Assembly: GCF_035917575.1 (NCBI RefSeq)
Contig: NZ_CP109090.1
Coordinates: forward strand, 3,286,001-3,350,000
DNA from: Streptomyces sp. NBC_01788
GTDB lineage: Bacteria; Actinomycetota; Actinomycetes; Streptomycetales; Streptomycetaceae
DNA: 64,000 bases
Direction of reading: 5' to 3'
Shown piece after piece: positions 16,781 through 25,702 of this stretch. Below the pieces are notes generated by a model. The model searched no databases. It was not told where the DNA came from and saw nothing but the letters and a program-made list of their open reading frames with translations. Position 1 is the stretch's first letter. Each line of letters starts with the position of its first letter. The position numbers and the translations under genes are program-made.

Positions 16781-17379
16781 CCGAGCGCCGCGGTGCGGCG
16801 GCGTGCTCCGCCCGGGGCCGCGTCGCCCGCCGCGAGGCCGGTACCGCGGTAGCCCCGCACCGTCCGGCCCGCGGGGCGCCCGCCCCGCTTGCCCAGCCAG
16901 TCGACGCGCACCCACAGCAGCGTGTCCTCGGCCCGCTCCAGCCGCCCGAGCCGGCCGGCCTTGAGCCACAGGCCCACCCCGGCGCCGGCCAGCAGCAGGC
17001 CGCCGGCCGCGGGCAGGACGAAGGAGCCGCCCAGCGCGGCCAGGAAGGCCGGCGCGAGCCACCAGCGGTGCCCCCGGCGCCAGACGCGCACGCTCACCGC
17101 CCGGTCCTGGAGCACGTCGTGGCGTCCGGCCCGGGAGGCGCCCCTGGCCAGGGCCCTGTAGCGTCGGCGCCGGGCGCAGGCCACGACCGCCGCCGCCACC
17201 AGGAACAGCGCGGCCCCCGCCAGGACACCGATCCGGCGCCCGGTCAGCCCCGGCACCAGTACGCCGATCCCCGCCGCGAACACCCCGAGCCACCACAGCG
17301 GCGCGGCTCCGGCCCGCACCACGACGGCCACCCGGGCCAGGCCCTGACCTCCCCGACCTGTGCGACCAGCCCGCGCCAT
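16777..17379 (-). CDS. Conserved membrane protein of unknown function
   Basis: A 200-residue basic protein with four hydrophobic segments in two hairpin pairs (about 28-46 and 51-69, then 105-121 and 123-138). Arg-rich cytoplasmic loops and a Gly/Arg-rich tail complete it. GGAGG lies six bases before the ATG. The stop TAG is supplied by the terminal CTAG of the palindromic repeat, so the last residues may derive from insertion next to or at the original stop. I do not recognise a family. Followed upstream by the RpiR regulator gene on the same strand. Confidence 0.7.
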   Translation of the reverse strand: MARAGRTGRGGQGLARVAVVVRAGAAPLWWLGVFAAGIGVLVPGLTGRRIGVLAGAALFLVAAAVVACARRRRYRALARGASRAGRHDVLQDRAVSVRVWRRGHRWWLAPAFLAALGGSFVLPAAGGLLLAGAGVGLWLKAGRLGRLERAEDTLLWVRVDWLGKRGGRPAGRTVRGYRGTGLAAGDAAPGGARRRTAALG

Positions 17380-17494
17380 GCCCTGCCTCCTCGTCGTCCC
17401 GGCACCCTCGTTCGGGCGGGCAGGCTAGCGAGCGTTGGTGAGACGAGTCTGAGAGCACCTCCGAGAGCACCCGGGCCCCGGGCGTCACGAGGTG

Positions 17495-18337
17495 TCACTC
17501 CACGAAGAGCCCCCGCGCCGCGGCCTTCCCGTCGAACTCCTCCAGGCGGGCCTGCGCGTCGGGCAGGTCGTCGCACATCGCCTCCAGGAGCACCCGGCCG
17601 AGCAGCATCGGCGCACAGGCGGTGTCGAAGGCGAGGCCGGTGCCCACGGCGGCGGGCAGCAGCAGGTCGGTGTGCTTGGCGACCGGCGCGAAGGCCGAGT
17701 CCGCGACCGTGACGACGGTCAGCCCCGCCTCCTTGGCGTGGGCGAGGGTGTCCACCACCTCCCGCGGGTGGCGTGGCAGCGCGAAGCACAGCAGCGCCGA
17801 GGCGCCCGCCCGTACGGCGCCGTCGATGCGGTCCTCAATCATCGTGCCGCCCTCGTCGAGCAGCCGTACGTCCGGGTGGACCTTGGCGGCGAAGTACGCG
17901 AAGCCGTAGGCCTGGGCGGCGGCGGCCCGCAGGCCGAGGACCGGCAGCGGGCGTGAGGCGGCCAGCACCTGTCCCGCCCTGCGCACCGGCCGGGGATCGG
18001 CCAGCGCCTCCGCCAGGTGCCTGAGGTTCTCGATCTCGGCCTCGACCGCCTGCTGGTACTCGTTGTACGAGGCCGGCTGGGCCACCGGTTCGGCGGGCGC
18101 GACCTCGCGCAGGTGCCGGCGCAGCGCCGGGTAGCCGTCGAAGCCCAGGGCGACCGCGAAGCGGGTCACCGACGGCTGGCTGACCCCGGCGAGTTCGGCC
18201 AGCTCGACGCTGGACAGGAAGGGCACGTCGGCGGCCCTGCGCACCATGCTGTGCGCGATGCGCCGCTGGGTCGGTGTGAGCCGGTGCCCCTCGAAGAGCG
18301 CCTGCAGCCGTGCGGCAGGGCTGTCGGTCACGCTCAT
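17495..18337 (-). CDS. MurR/RpiR-family transcriptional regulator with SIS domain
   Basis: A 280-residue regulator. An N-terminal RpiR-type helix-turn-helix (about 1-80) contains LSSVELAELAGVSQPSVTRFAVALGFDGYPALRRHL. A C-terminal SIS domain (about 115-250), normally binding a phosphosugar or other small ligand, contains LGLRAAAAQAYGFAYFAAK and GASALLCFALPRHPREVVDTLAHAKEAG. A copy of the hutU operator half-site lies 59 bases upstream of its start, so it is a candidate controller of the hut operon and of itself. That link is inference. Confidence 0.9.
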   Translation of the reverse strand: MSVTDSPAARLQALFEGHRLTPTQRRIAHSMVRRAADVPFLSSVELAELAGVSQPSVTRFAVALGFDGYPALRRHLREVAPAEPVAQPASYNEYQQAVEAEIENLRHLAEALADPRPVRRAGQVLAASRPLPVLGLRAAAAQAYGFAYFAAKVHPDVRLLDEGGTMIEDRIDGAVRAGASALLCFALPRHPREVVDTLAHAKEAGLTVVTVADSAFAPVAKHTDLLLPAAVGTGLAFDTACAPMLLGRVLLEAMCDDLPDAQARLEEFDGKAAARGLFVE

Positions 18338-18395
18338 GACGTGCTCCCCCTCCAGATGTCGTCGACGCCCCGGGAGGGTATCTCCCCGACCAGTT

Positions 18396-18403
18396 TCTAT
18401 TCA
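18396..18403. promoter_or_regulatory. hutU-type operator half-site upstream of the RpiR regulator
   Basis: TCTATTCA, identical to both arms of the hutU palindrome, in an A/T-rich promoter-like stretch (18390-18485). The partner half-site is degenerate: a sequence about 14 bases away keeps only about half of the positions. Confidence 0.4.
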
Positions 18404-18632
18404 GACACCAAGAACTCTGCATGAGGCCATACAGCCAGGGCAAGAGAAATGCCAAGTATGATTAAACTCGGCCATAAATGCTCAGAACGTGACAGTTCGC
18501 GCGCTTAGTGTGAGCGGGCCCCGTCGGTGTCGCCGGCCGCAGCCCCGGCGACGCCGACGGCGGCCCGCCCCCGTCCCGACCGGGGGGCTATCCCCAGTGC
18601 GGTGGGCGGCCCGGCTCCCTAGCCTGGTCCGC

Positions 18633-19070
18633 ATGAGCGGAATGGACGGGCGGGACACGGACCTGAAGAAGGACCTCGACGCCTCCCTGCAGGCCCGCAG
18701 GGAGCTGGGCGAGGAGTACGAGTCGGCGCTGGTCGACTCGTTTCTGGAGAAGGTCGACCAGCGCATCGACGGGGCCGTCGAGCGCCGGATGCGCCGGCAG
18801 TTCGCCGAGCAGCAGATGACGGCGGCGCGGGGCTCCCGCGCGCCGAAGGCCACCGACTCCTGGGGCGAGCGCTTCGGCTTCGGCATCGTCTCGCTGGTGC
18901 TGGCGGTGCCGCTGTCCGCGATCGGCGGGGCGGTCGCGCACCTGCCCGGCCTCGTCGTCGCCTGGGTCGGGATCGTCGGCGTCAACGCCGTCCAGGCCGC
19001 CCGCACCACCCCGGGCCTGTTCACCGCCCGCCGCCGCGACCGCGCGGAGGACGACACCTGGAAGGACTGA
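18633..19070 (+). CDS. Conserved hypothetical membrane protein
   Basis: A 145-residue protein. A charged coiled-coil-like N-terminal half (about 8-60, heptad-like Leu/Ala with Glu/Arg) is followed by two membrane segments (about 83-102 and 105-122) and a basic tail ending TWKD. The ATG is preceded by TAGCCT seven bases upstream, a -10-like hexamer at leaderless spacing, and by no ribosome-binding site. I recognise it only as an actinobacterial conserved hypothetical. No neighbour on the same strand. Confidence 0.75.
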   Translation: MSGMDGRDTDLKKDLDASLQARRELGEEYESALVDSFLEKVDQRIDGAVERRMRRQFAEQQMTAARGSRAPKATDSWGERFGFGIVSLVLAVPLSAIGGAVAHLPGLVVAWVGIVGVNAVQAARTTPGLFTARRRDRAEDDTWKD

Positions 19071-19526
19071 GCGGCCGCGCGGGGGACGAGACCCGCGGCC
19101 GTTCGGCTCCCGCGGCCCCTGCCGTCCATGGCTGACCGCGCGGATGACCGCGCGGGGCCGAAGCGTATGCGCGGGGACCGCCGCACCCCCGCGGAACGGG
19201 GGGCGGGACGACGGCGGTCCCCGCGGGGGACGCGAGCCGGGTCAGGACCGGGACTTCGCGTCCGTGGCGTCCATGGAGGTCCGGGAGCCGCTCCGGAGGT
19301 CCGCGACGCCGCACGGCGCCGGCCGGGGCAGACGGCCTCCCCCGGGCGCCCCGCGCCCGGGAGGCGGTCCCCGCCCCTTCCGACGCCCACCAATGTGCCG
19401 GACGCGTGTTAAGCGGGTGCTGCGTGCACGTGACACGCACGTACCGTTTCCGCGACTGCCTCTCAGCCGCGGGTCACCGCGTGTTCCCCGCCCGCGCGCC
19501 GGCACATCGGCCGCGACGCCGGTGCG
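19071..19526. other. Intergenic region, convergent
   Basis: 456 bases without a convincing gene. A 9-bp perfect inverted repeat (19341-19349 with 19353-19361) is a plausible terminator shared by the two flanking convergent genes. The rest is very G/C-rich with no further structure I can name. Confidence 0.45.
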
Positions 19527-20918
19527 TCAGTGCTTTCCGCCCTTGGCCAGGAAGGAGAGCAGGTCCTGACGGCTGACGACGCCGGTCGGCTTGCCCTCCA
19601 CCAGCACGATCGCCGCGTCCGCCGAGCCCAGCACGGACATCAGGTCGGCGACCGGCTCGCCGGAACCGACCTGCGGCAGCGGGGCCGACATGTGCTTCTC
19701 CAGCGGGTCCTCCAGCGCAGCCCGCTTGGTGAACAGCGCGTCCAGCAGCTCCCGCTCGACCACCGAGCCGACCACCTCGGCCGCCATGACGTCCGGGTGA
19801 CCGGCGCCCGGCTTCACGATCGGCATCTGCGAGACGCCGTACTCGCGCAGCACCTCGATCGCCTCGCCGACGGTCTCGTCCGGGTGCATGTGGACCAGGG
19901 ACGGGATGGAGCCGCCCTCCTTGTCGCTCAGCACGTCGGCGACGCGGGCGCTCGGGCCCTCGTCCTCCAGGAAGCCGTAGTCGGCCATCCACTCGTCGTT
20001 GAAGATCTTCGACAGGTACCCGCGCCCGCTGTCCGGCAGCAGGACCACCACGACGTCGTCCGGGCCGAGCCGCTCGGCCACCCGCAGCGCCCCGACGACG
20101 GCCATGCCGCAGGAGCCGCCGACCAGCAGGCCCTCCTCCTTGGCGAGGCGGCGGGTCATCTGGAAGGAGTCCTTGTCGGAGACGGCGACGATCTCGTCGG
20201 CCACGCCCTGGTCGTAGGCGGTCGGCCAGAAGTCCTCACCGACGCCCTCGACGAGGTAGGGCCGGCCGGAGCCGCCGGAGTACACCGAGCCCTCCGGGTC
20301 GGCACCGATGACCTTGACCTTGCCGCCGCTGGCTTCCTTCAGGTAGCGCCCGGTGCCGGAGATGGTGCCGCCGGTTCCGACGCCGGCCACGAAGTGCGTG
20401 ATCCTGCCCTCGGTCTGCTCCCACAGCTCGGGACCGGTGGAGTGGTAGTGCGACAGGGGGTTGTTCGGGTTCGAGTACTGGTCGGGCTTCCAGGCTCCGG
20501 GGGTCTCACGGACCAGCCGGTCGGAGACGTTGTAGTAGGAGTCCGGGTGCTCCGGCGCGACGGCCGTCGGGCACACGACCACTTCGGCGCCGTACGCGCG
20601 CAGCACGTTGATCTTGTCCGTGGAGACCTTGTCCGGGCACACGAAGATGCACTTGTAGCCCTTCTGCTGGGCCACGATGGCCAGTCCCACGCCGGTGTTC
20701 CCACTGGTCGGCTCGACGATCGTGCCACCGGGCTTGAGTTCCCCGCTCTGCTCGGCCGCCTCGATCATGCGCAGGGCGATGCGGTCCTTCACGGAGCCGC
20801 CGGGGTTGAAGTACTCGACCTTCGCCAGGACGGTCGCCTTGATCCCCTTGGTGACGTTGTTGAGCCGAACCAGCGGGGTGTTGCCGACGAGGCTGATCAT
20901 CGAGTCGTGGAATTGCAC
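19527..20918 (-). CDS. Cystathionine beta-synthase
   Basis: A 463-residue enzyme condensing homocysteine with serine in reverse transsulfuration. The PLP fold-II catalytic domain (1-320) has the lysine in NPGGSVKDR, the substrate loop TSGNTG and the glycine loop GVGTGGTISGTG. Two CBS domains (about 335-400 and 405-460) make a regulatory Bateman module. GTG at 20918 was chosen because GGAGA precedes it by six bases and it gives the family N-terminus QFHDSMISLVGNTPL. A TTG seven codons upstream is less likely. O-acetylserine-type specificity is possible but the length and CBS pair favour CBS. Confidence 0.9.
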   Translation of the reverse strand: MQFHDSMISLVGNTPLVRLNNVTKGIKATVLAKVEYFNPGGSVKDRIALRMIEAAEQSGELKPGGTIVEPTSGNTGVGLAIVAQQKGYKCIFVCPDKVSTDKINVLRAYGAEVVVCPTAVAPEHPDSYYNVSDRLVRETPGAWKPDQYSNPNNPLSHYHSTGPELWEQTEGRITHFVAGVGTGGTISGTGRYLKEASGGKVKVIGADPEGSVYSGGSGRPYLVEGVGEDFWPTAYDQGVADEIVAVSDKDSFQMTRRLAKEEGLLVGGSCGMAVVGALRVAERLGPDDVVVVLLPDSGRGYLSKIFNDEWMADYGFLEDEGPSARVADVLSDKEGGSIPSLVHMHPDETVGEAIEVLREYGVSQMPIVKPGAGHPDVMAAEVVGSVVERELLDALFTKRAALEDPLEKHMSAPLPQVGSGEPVADLMSVLGSADAAIVLVEGKPTGVVSRQDLLSFLAKGGKH

Positions 20919-21077
20919 CGTTGTCTCCGGTTGCTGCAAAAGATGTGGTCGTGGTGTGCCGCCAGCCTAAGGCCAGGGGGACAGCCCGGGGGTGGGCGTT
21001 CACTCCCCGTCGAGATTGGACAACGGTCCGTACGGGGCAAGGAGTGGATGTACGGCTACGAGGAGGTGTCGGCTGGC

Positions 21078-22157
21078 ATGACGAACATGTCGAGGGCGAG
21101 AGTGGCCCGGCGGATCGCGGCCGGCGCCGCGTACGGCGGCGGCGGACTCGGCCTGGTCGGTGCCGCGGCCGTCGGCCTGCTGCTGGCCGAGGTGCAGATG
21201 GCCAAGCGTCACGTGGGCAACGGCACGGACAACCACGTGCCGGTCGCGGACGGCCTGTACGGCCGCGCCTACGACACTCCCGGCGAGCCGCCGCTGAGCC
21301 TGGTCATGCTCGGCGACTCCACGGCCGCGGGGCAGGGGGTGCACCGGGCCGGGCAGACGCCGGGCGCGCTGCTGGCGTCCGGTCTGGCGGCGGTGGCGGA
21401 ACACCCGGTGCGGATGCGCAACGTGGCGCTGCCCGGTGCCCGGTCGGACGACCTGGACCGCCAGGTGGCGCTGGTGCTCGGCGATCCGGAGCGGGTGCCG
21501 GACATCTGCGTGATCATGGTCGGCGCGAACGACGTGACCCACCGGATGCCGCCGACGCGCTCGGTGCGCCATCTGTCGGCGGCGGTGCGGCGGCTGCGCA
21601 CGGCGGGCGCGGAGGTCGTCGTGGGCACCTGCCCGGACTTCGGCACGATCGAGCCGGTGCAGCAGCCGCTGCGGTGGCTGGCCCGGCGGGCCTCGCGCCA
21701 GTTGGCGGCGGCGCAGACGATCGGGGCGGTGGAGCAGGGGGGCCGGACCGTGTCGCTGGGCGACCTGCTGGGTCCGGAGTTCGCGGCGAACCCGCGGGAG
21801 CTGTTCGGTCCGGACAACTACCACCCCTCGGCGGAGGGGTACGCGACGGCGGCGATGGCGGTGCTGCCGACGGTGTGCGCGGCGCTGGGCCTGTGGCCGG
21901 CCGAGGAGGAGCGTCCGGACGTCTTCCGCAGCGAGGGCTTCCTGCCGGTGGCCCGCGCGGCGGCCGAGGCCGCGTCGCAGGCGGGCACGGAGGTCACGGC
22001 GGCCCTGCCGACCGGCCCGCGTGGGCCCTGGGCCCTGCTCAAGCGGCGCCGGCGGCGCCGGGTCCCCGAGCCCGACCCGGCCTCTTCCGGGCCGTCCGAG
22101 GAGCCCCTCACCCCGACGGGCTGGGACGAGTCCGGGGGCGGTCTCCGGGCGGTCTGA
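21078..22157 (+). CDS. Membrane-anchored SGNH/GDSL hydrolase
   Basis: A 359-residue protein with an N-terminal membrane segment (about 10-36) and an SGNH hydrolase domain. Block I is MLGDSTAAGQG (nucleophile Ser), the block III asparagine is in VGANDVTHRMP, and the catalytic Asp/His are in DNYHPSAEGY. The C-terminal 60 residues are Arg-, Pro- and Ser-rich and probably disordered. Esterase or lipase activity on a cell-envelope substrate is likely. ATG codons at 21048, 21078 and 21087 are all in frame; 21078 has AGGAGG 11 bases upstream, 21048 has AAGGAG at 3 bases, so the start is uncertain. Divergent from cystathionine beta-synthase. Confidence 0.85.
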   Translation: MTNMSRARVARRIAAGAAYGGGGLGLVGAAAVGLLLAEVQMAKRHVGNGTDNHVPVADGLYGRAYDTPGEPPLSLVMLGDSTAAGQGVHRAGQTPGALLASGLAAVAEHPVRMRNVALPGARSDDLDRQVALVLGDPERVPDICVIMVGANDVTHRMPPTRSVRHLSAAVRRLRTAGAEVVVGTCPDFGTIEPVQQPLRWLARRASRQLAAAQTIGAVEQGGRTVSLGDLLGPEFAANPRELFGPDNYHPSAEGYATAAMAVLPTVCAALGLWPAEEERPDVFRSEGFLPVARAAAEAASQAGTEVTAALPTGPRGPWALLKRRRRRRVPEPDPASSGPSEEPLTPTGWDESGGGLRAV

Positions 22158-22202
22158 GACCGAACCCGGCCGAACAGGGAAAGCAAGCGCTTAGAAAATT
22201 GC

Positions 22203-22238
22203 GGTCAGGGTCACACCCCGGCGGGAGTGACCCTGGCC
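22203..22238. terminator. Hairpin between the SGNH hydrolase and thiolase genes
   Basis: Arms 22203-22214 and 22227-22238 pair at 11 of 12 positions around a 12-base loop. It is 45 bases after the SGNH stop with no T-run. It could be a terminator or sit in the thiolase leader. Confidence 0.5.
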
Positions 22239-22352
22239 GTACGTACGGGTAACTTCCAAGCAGCCGCCCGCAATCGACCACACGGCCGCCCGGTCGCCCC
22301 GACCATCGCCCTCCACGAGCGCGGCGCGCCGCCCTACCGACATGGAGTCGTG

Positions 22353-23573
22353 ATGCCCGAAGCCGTCATCGTCTCGACTGCCCGCTCCCCCATCGGCCGC
22401 GCCTTCAAGGGCTCCCTCAAGGACCTGCGCCCGGACGACCTCACCGCCACGATCGTCCAGGCGGCGCTCGCGAAGATCCCCGAGCTGGATCCCCGGGACA
22501 TCGACGACCTGATGCTCGGCTGTGGCCTGCCCGGCGGCGAGCAGGGCAACAACCTCGGCCGGATCGTCGCCGTGCAGATGGGCATGGACCACCTGCCCGG
22601 CTGCACCATCACCCGCTACTGCTCCTCCTCGCTCCAGACCTCCCGGATGGCCCTGCACGCGATCAGGGCCGGCGAGGGCGACGTCTTCGTCTCGGCCGGC
22701 GTCGAGATGGTCTCCCGGTTCACCAAGGGCAACTCCGACAGCCTGCCGGACACGCACAACCCGGTCTTCGCCGAGGCGGAGGCCCGCACCGCGGCCAGGG
22801 CCGAGCAGGGCGGCTCGTCCTGGCACGACCCGCGCGAGGACGGCCTGGTCCCGGACGCCTACATCGCGATGGGCCAGACCGCGGAGAACCTGGCCCGCCT
22901 CAAGGGCGTCACCCGCCAGGAGATGGACGAGTTCGGCGTGCGTTCGCAGAACCTCGCCGAGGAGGCCCTCAAGAACGGGTTCTGGGAGCGGGAGATCACC
23001 CCGGTGACGCTGCCCGACGGCACGGTGATCGGCAAGGACGACGGCCCGCGCCCCGGCGTGACCATGGAGGGCGTGGCCGGCCTCAAGCCCGTCTTCCGCC
23101 CGGACGGCCTGGTCACCGCCGGCAACTGCTGCCCGCTCAACGACGGTGCCGCCGCGGTCGTCATCATGTCCGACACCAAGGCCCGCGAGCTGGGCCTCAC
23201 CCCGCTCGCGCGGATCGTCTCCACCGGTGTCTCGGCCCTGTCCCCGGAGATCATGGGACTCGGTCCGGTCGAGGCGTCCCGGCAGGCCCTGAAGCGGGCC
23301 GGGCTGACCGTGGGCGACATCGACCTGGTCGAGATCAACGAGGCCTTCGCCGCCCAGGTGATCCCGTCCTACCGCGACCTCGGCATCGACCTGGACCGGC
23401 TGAACGTCAACGGCGGCGCGATCGCCGTGGGCCACCCCTTCGGCATGACCGGCGCGCGCATCACCGGAACACTCGTCAACTCCCTCCAGTTCCACGACAA
23501 GCAGTTCGGACTGGAGACGATGTGCGTCGGCGGCGGTCAGGGCATGGCGATGGTGGTCGAACGCCTCAGCTGA
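22353..23573 (+). CDS. Acetyl-CoA C-acyltransferase (thiolase)
   Basis: A 406-residue thiolase catalysing thiolytic cleavage of 3-ketoacyl-CoA, or its reverse condensation. The acyl-accepting Cys90 is in [10 protein letters not shown], the catalytic His in [17 protein letters not shown], and the second Cys in [19 protein letters not shown] is also conserved. Length is normal. ATG at 22353 has GGAG upstream; an upstream extension has no family similarity. No fadB-like partner is adjacent, so a role in beta-oxidation or in acetoacetyl-CoA formation cannot be separated. Confidence 0.93.
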   Translation: MPEAVIVSTARSPIGRAFKGSLKDLRPDDLTATIVQAALAKIPELDPRDIDDLMLGCGLPGGEQGNNLGRIVAVQMGMDHLPGCTITRYCSSSLQTSRMALHAIRAGEGDVFVSAGVEMVSRFTKGNSDSLPDTHNPVFAEAEARTAARAEQGGSSWHDPREDGLVPDAYIAMGQTAENLARLKGVTRQEMDEFGVRSQNLAEEALKNGFWEREITPVTLPDGTVIGKDDGPRPGVTMEGVAGLKPVFRPDGLVTAGNCCPLNDGAAAVVIMSDTKARELGLTPLARIVSTGVSALSPEIMGLGPVEASRQALKRAGLTVGDIDLVEINEAFAAQVIPSYRDLGIDLDRLNVNGGAIAVGHPFGMTGARITGTLVNSLQFHDKQFGLETMCVGGGQGMAMVVERLS

Positions 23574-23640
23574 TCCACCGCGCCACCAGGGCCACATGAG
23601 AGACCGTCAGTGGCCGCTTTACCACCGGCAGTGACCGAAC

Positions 23641-23675
23641 GGCCCGGAATCCAAGAAACGCCTTGGTTCCGGGCC
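23641..23675 (+). terminator. Terminator after the thiolase gene
   Basis: A stem of 14-15 pairs with one bulged base (23641-23655 with 23662-23675) and a six-base AAACGC loop, followed by CGCTTTG with a short T-run. It is 68 bases beyond the thiolase stop. Confidence 0.75.
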
Positions 23676-23797
23676 GCTTTGTGATCCAATCTCATTCAGG
23701 ATGTGACCTATCTCCCTTGGCGGAGAGGTTTACGCAGGTCAGCGCTTCACCCCGGAGGGCTCTGGGGCTGCATCAGGCCATAATTCTGTCCGTTTCG

Positions 23798-23825
23798 TGA
23801 CATTACGCACTGACACTTGGATAGT
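23798..23825 (+). promoter_or_regulatory. Candidate promoter for the following hypothetical gene
   Basis: TGACAT (23798-23803) and GATAGT (23820-23825) are spaced by 16 bases, in an unusually A/T-rich stretch about 60 bases before the GTG start at 23884. Confidence 0.4.
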
Positions 23826-23883
23826 CCACCCTTCAAGCTGATGTAGGAAGTCGGGGGTCGACCTTGAACCCGGGAGTACGTCA

Positions 23884-24705
23884 GTGAGCGCCATGCCCAT
23901 CGCCTTGCTGCTCACCACGGCCGCCACCGGCGCCGTGGGCGTCGCTGTACTGCGCACCTTGTGGGTGCTGCGCCGCCAGGTCGCGGCCCTGCACACGCAG
24001 CTCGCGCAGAACCACGCGGCCACCGCGCGCGCACTGCTGCCCGCCGCCCGCGGTCACGCGGACACGGAGCAGATACGTGCCGCCGTGGTGGAGGCGCTCG
24101 CCGAGGAGCGGGAGCGGGAGCTGGCCGAGGCGCGCGCCTTCTGGGCCGCGCAGGAGGCCAGGGACGCCGCCGACGCGCCCTCCCTGCTGGGACTGCCCGA
24201 CAGCGAGCTGTTCCTGCCCCGGCAGGCCGATCTGACCGGCCTCGAACACCTGGAGCCGGTGACCGAGCCCGGCCCGGAGGCCGACGAGCTCTCCGGCAAG
24301 GACTGCGCCCAGGGCGGCGCCTCCGGGGAGTCCTCCGAACTGGCCGCGGCCCGCCGCCGGCACCCCTCGCACCCGGACTTCACCCCGCACGCCTCGCCCA
24401 TCGGGGGCGACCACGAGCAGACGCTCGCCACGCTGGAGGACCTGGCCGAGTCCGGCGTGGAACTCGCCGACGTCCGCCCGGGCCCGCTGGGCACCCTCGA
24501 CGTCTACGTCTTCGCCGACGGTACGACCCTGTGCATGACCCCCGGCCACCGCGAGACCGCGGAACGCCTGGCCGACGCCCTGCGCGCGGGCGAGACCCCG
24601 GTGCTGCTCGGCGGCTCCGGCGTCTCGGGCGCCTACACGCTCACCTTCACCTGCGGCACGGAGCAGGTCTACATCCTGGCCGACCGGGTCATCGCGTCGC
24701 TGTAA
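23884..24705 (+). CDS. Conserved hypothetical membrane-anchored protein
   Basis: A 273-residue protein. An N-terminal membrane segment (about 4-24) is followed by an Ala/Glu/Arg-rich helical coiled region (about 28-95) with EERERELAEARAFWAAQEA, an acidic linker, and a compact C-terminal domain (about 150-273). I recognise no catalytic motif; the C-terminal part repeatedly places Thr/Gly strands (VYVFADGTTLCMT, YTLTFTCGTEQVYI). The GTG has GGGAG upstream; ATG at 23893 is an alternative. It appears conserved in composition and codon use with its neighbours. Confidence 0.75.
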   Translation: MSAMPIALLLTTAATGAVGVAVLRTLWVLRRQVAALHTQLAQNHAATARALLPAARGHADTEQIRAAVVEALAEERERELAEARAFWAAQEARDAADAPSLLGLPDSELFLPRQADLTGLEHLEPVTEPGPEADELSGKDCAQGGASGESSELAAARRRHPSHPDFTPHASPIGGDHEQTLATLEDLAESGVELADVRPGPLGTLDVYVFADGTTLCMTPGHRETAERLADALRAGETPVLLGGSGVSGAYTLTFTCGTEQVYILADRVIASL

Positions 24706-24736
24706 CGAGCACGTCGGCCCCGAGTCTGTCCTTCTC

Positions 24737-25048
24737 TCAGACCCCGGCGCGTTTCAGTGCCTCCTGGACCAGACTGACGGCCTCCTCGACCTCGGCGTCG
24801 CTCTTCAGTACGAGCGCCAGGTCGTGTCCGGCGACCGTGACCTGGTCCGCGGCGGCGAACATCCCGGCGTCCGGCATCTCCCGCGGCTCGCACCCGGGGC
24901 ATTCGGCGAGCTGGGCCCGCCGGGCGAACTCCCTGGCCAGCGCCAGTGCCTCCGCCGCGCCGGCCCGTTGGAGCCGGCTCTGCGGCGCCGCCCTGAGGCG
25001 GTCGGCGAAGTGATCCACTGCCTTGGTCAGAGATGTCGTGTCAACCAC
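24737..25048 (-). CDS. Small conserved hypothetical protein
   Basis: A 103-residue, largely helical protein with one CPGC motif (ECPGCEPREMP, about 49-59) that could bind metal or be redox-active. The GTG start is preceded by TACTCT at leaderless spacing (six bases between) and lacks a ribosome-binding site. It is convergent with the preceding hypothetical gene and divergent from the DUF4287 gene. No family recognised. Confidence 0.7.
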   Translation of the reverse strand: MVDTTSLTKAVDHFADRLRAAPQSRLQRAGAAEALALAREFARRAQLAECPGCEPREMPDAGMFAAADQVTVAGHDLALVLKSDAEVEEAVSLVQEALKRAGV

Positions 25049-25146
25049 GCCGCGAGAGTACGCGCCGCGGCACGACTGTTGCCAATACGCGAACCCTCAG
25101 GCACGGTGACGTGAAGGACCGGCTTCGAATGCGTCCGGAGGCGCCG

Positions 25147-25374
25147 ATGTCCCAAGTCTTCTCCGAAGAGACCCATCGCAATCTGCTCGCCCGCATCCCC
25201 CACTGCACCGGTCGTGCCATCTCCGACTGGCTGCGCACCGTCGAAGAAGGCCCCGCGCTCCGCTTCGAGGAGAAGGTCAGCTGGCTCCGCCACGAGCACG
25301 ACCTCGCGTACGGCCACGCCAAGGCGCTCATCCACGAGTACGACCTGAGAAGGGCCGCGCGCAAGCTGCTCTAG
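25147..25374 (+). CDS. DUF4287-family small protein
   Basis: A 75-residue protein with the DUF4287 pattern: FSEETHRNLLARIPHCTGRAISDWL, then WLRHEHDLAYGHAKALIHEYDLRRA. Members are small cytosolic proteins of unknown function in actinobacteria. ATG 25147 has GGAGG six bases upstream. The TAG stop (25372-25374) is formed by the terminal CTAG of a 194-bp palindromic repeat, exactly as for two other genes in this window. Confidence 0.8.
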   Translation: MSQVFSEETHRNLLARIPHCTGRAISDWLRTVEEGPALRFEEKVSWLRHEHDLAYGHAKALIHEYDLRRAARKLL

Positions 25375-25564
25375 GGTCTTTCGTTTGGATCAGGCCGGAT
25401 CAGGGAGCGGGGTCTGGTGCCGTGCGTCGCAAGGCGGAGGAGGGCGGCAGGGCGGAGCCCTGCCAACCGACGACAACGCGGCTGGGGGTGCCCCCTGCTC
25501 GAAGAGCTTGGGGGAGCGGTGCCAGACCCCGCGAGCCCGGCATGATCCAAACGAGAGGCCCTAG
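25371..25564. repeat. Palindromic repeat family A, long copy 3
   Basis: A 194-bp MITE-like element bounded by CTAG on both sides, with terminal inverted repeats of about 20 bases or more (CTAGGGTCTTTCGTTTGGAT at the left, the complement of CTAGGGCCTCTCGTTTGGAT at the right). Inside are further inverted segments (GGGGTCTGG with CCAGACCCC) and a nested family B repeat at 25483-25523. No ORF. It supplies the stop codon of the DUF4287 gene. Confidence 0.85.
25483..25523. repeat. Palindromic repeat family B nested in repeat A copy 3
   Basis: TGGGGGTGCCCCCTGCTCGA, then GAGCTTGGGGGAG. It closely resembles the repeat inside hutF (9604-9652) but has a shorter core. Confidence 0.7.
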
Positions 25565-25617
25565 GCATGCGGCGCGGCGACCGGCGCCGAACGGGGGACA
25601 CGGCGCCGAACGACGAA

Positions 25618-25641
25618 GGGCCCCGGGAAGACCCGGGGCCC
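25618..25641. terminator. Terminator hairpin after the Bax1-I gene
   Basis: A perfect 10-bp stem (25618-25627 with 25632-25641), AAGA loop, followed on the plus strand by TTGTCCTT. It lies about 60 bases beyond the stop of the minus-strand Bax1-I gene. Confidence 0.75.
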
Positions 25642-25702
25642 TTGTCCTTGCTCGTGTCGGCTCTGGTCGACTCTCGCCGTCCTTGCCTTTGTCCGGCGCG
25701 GA

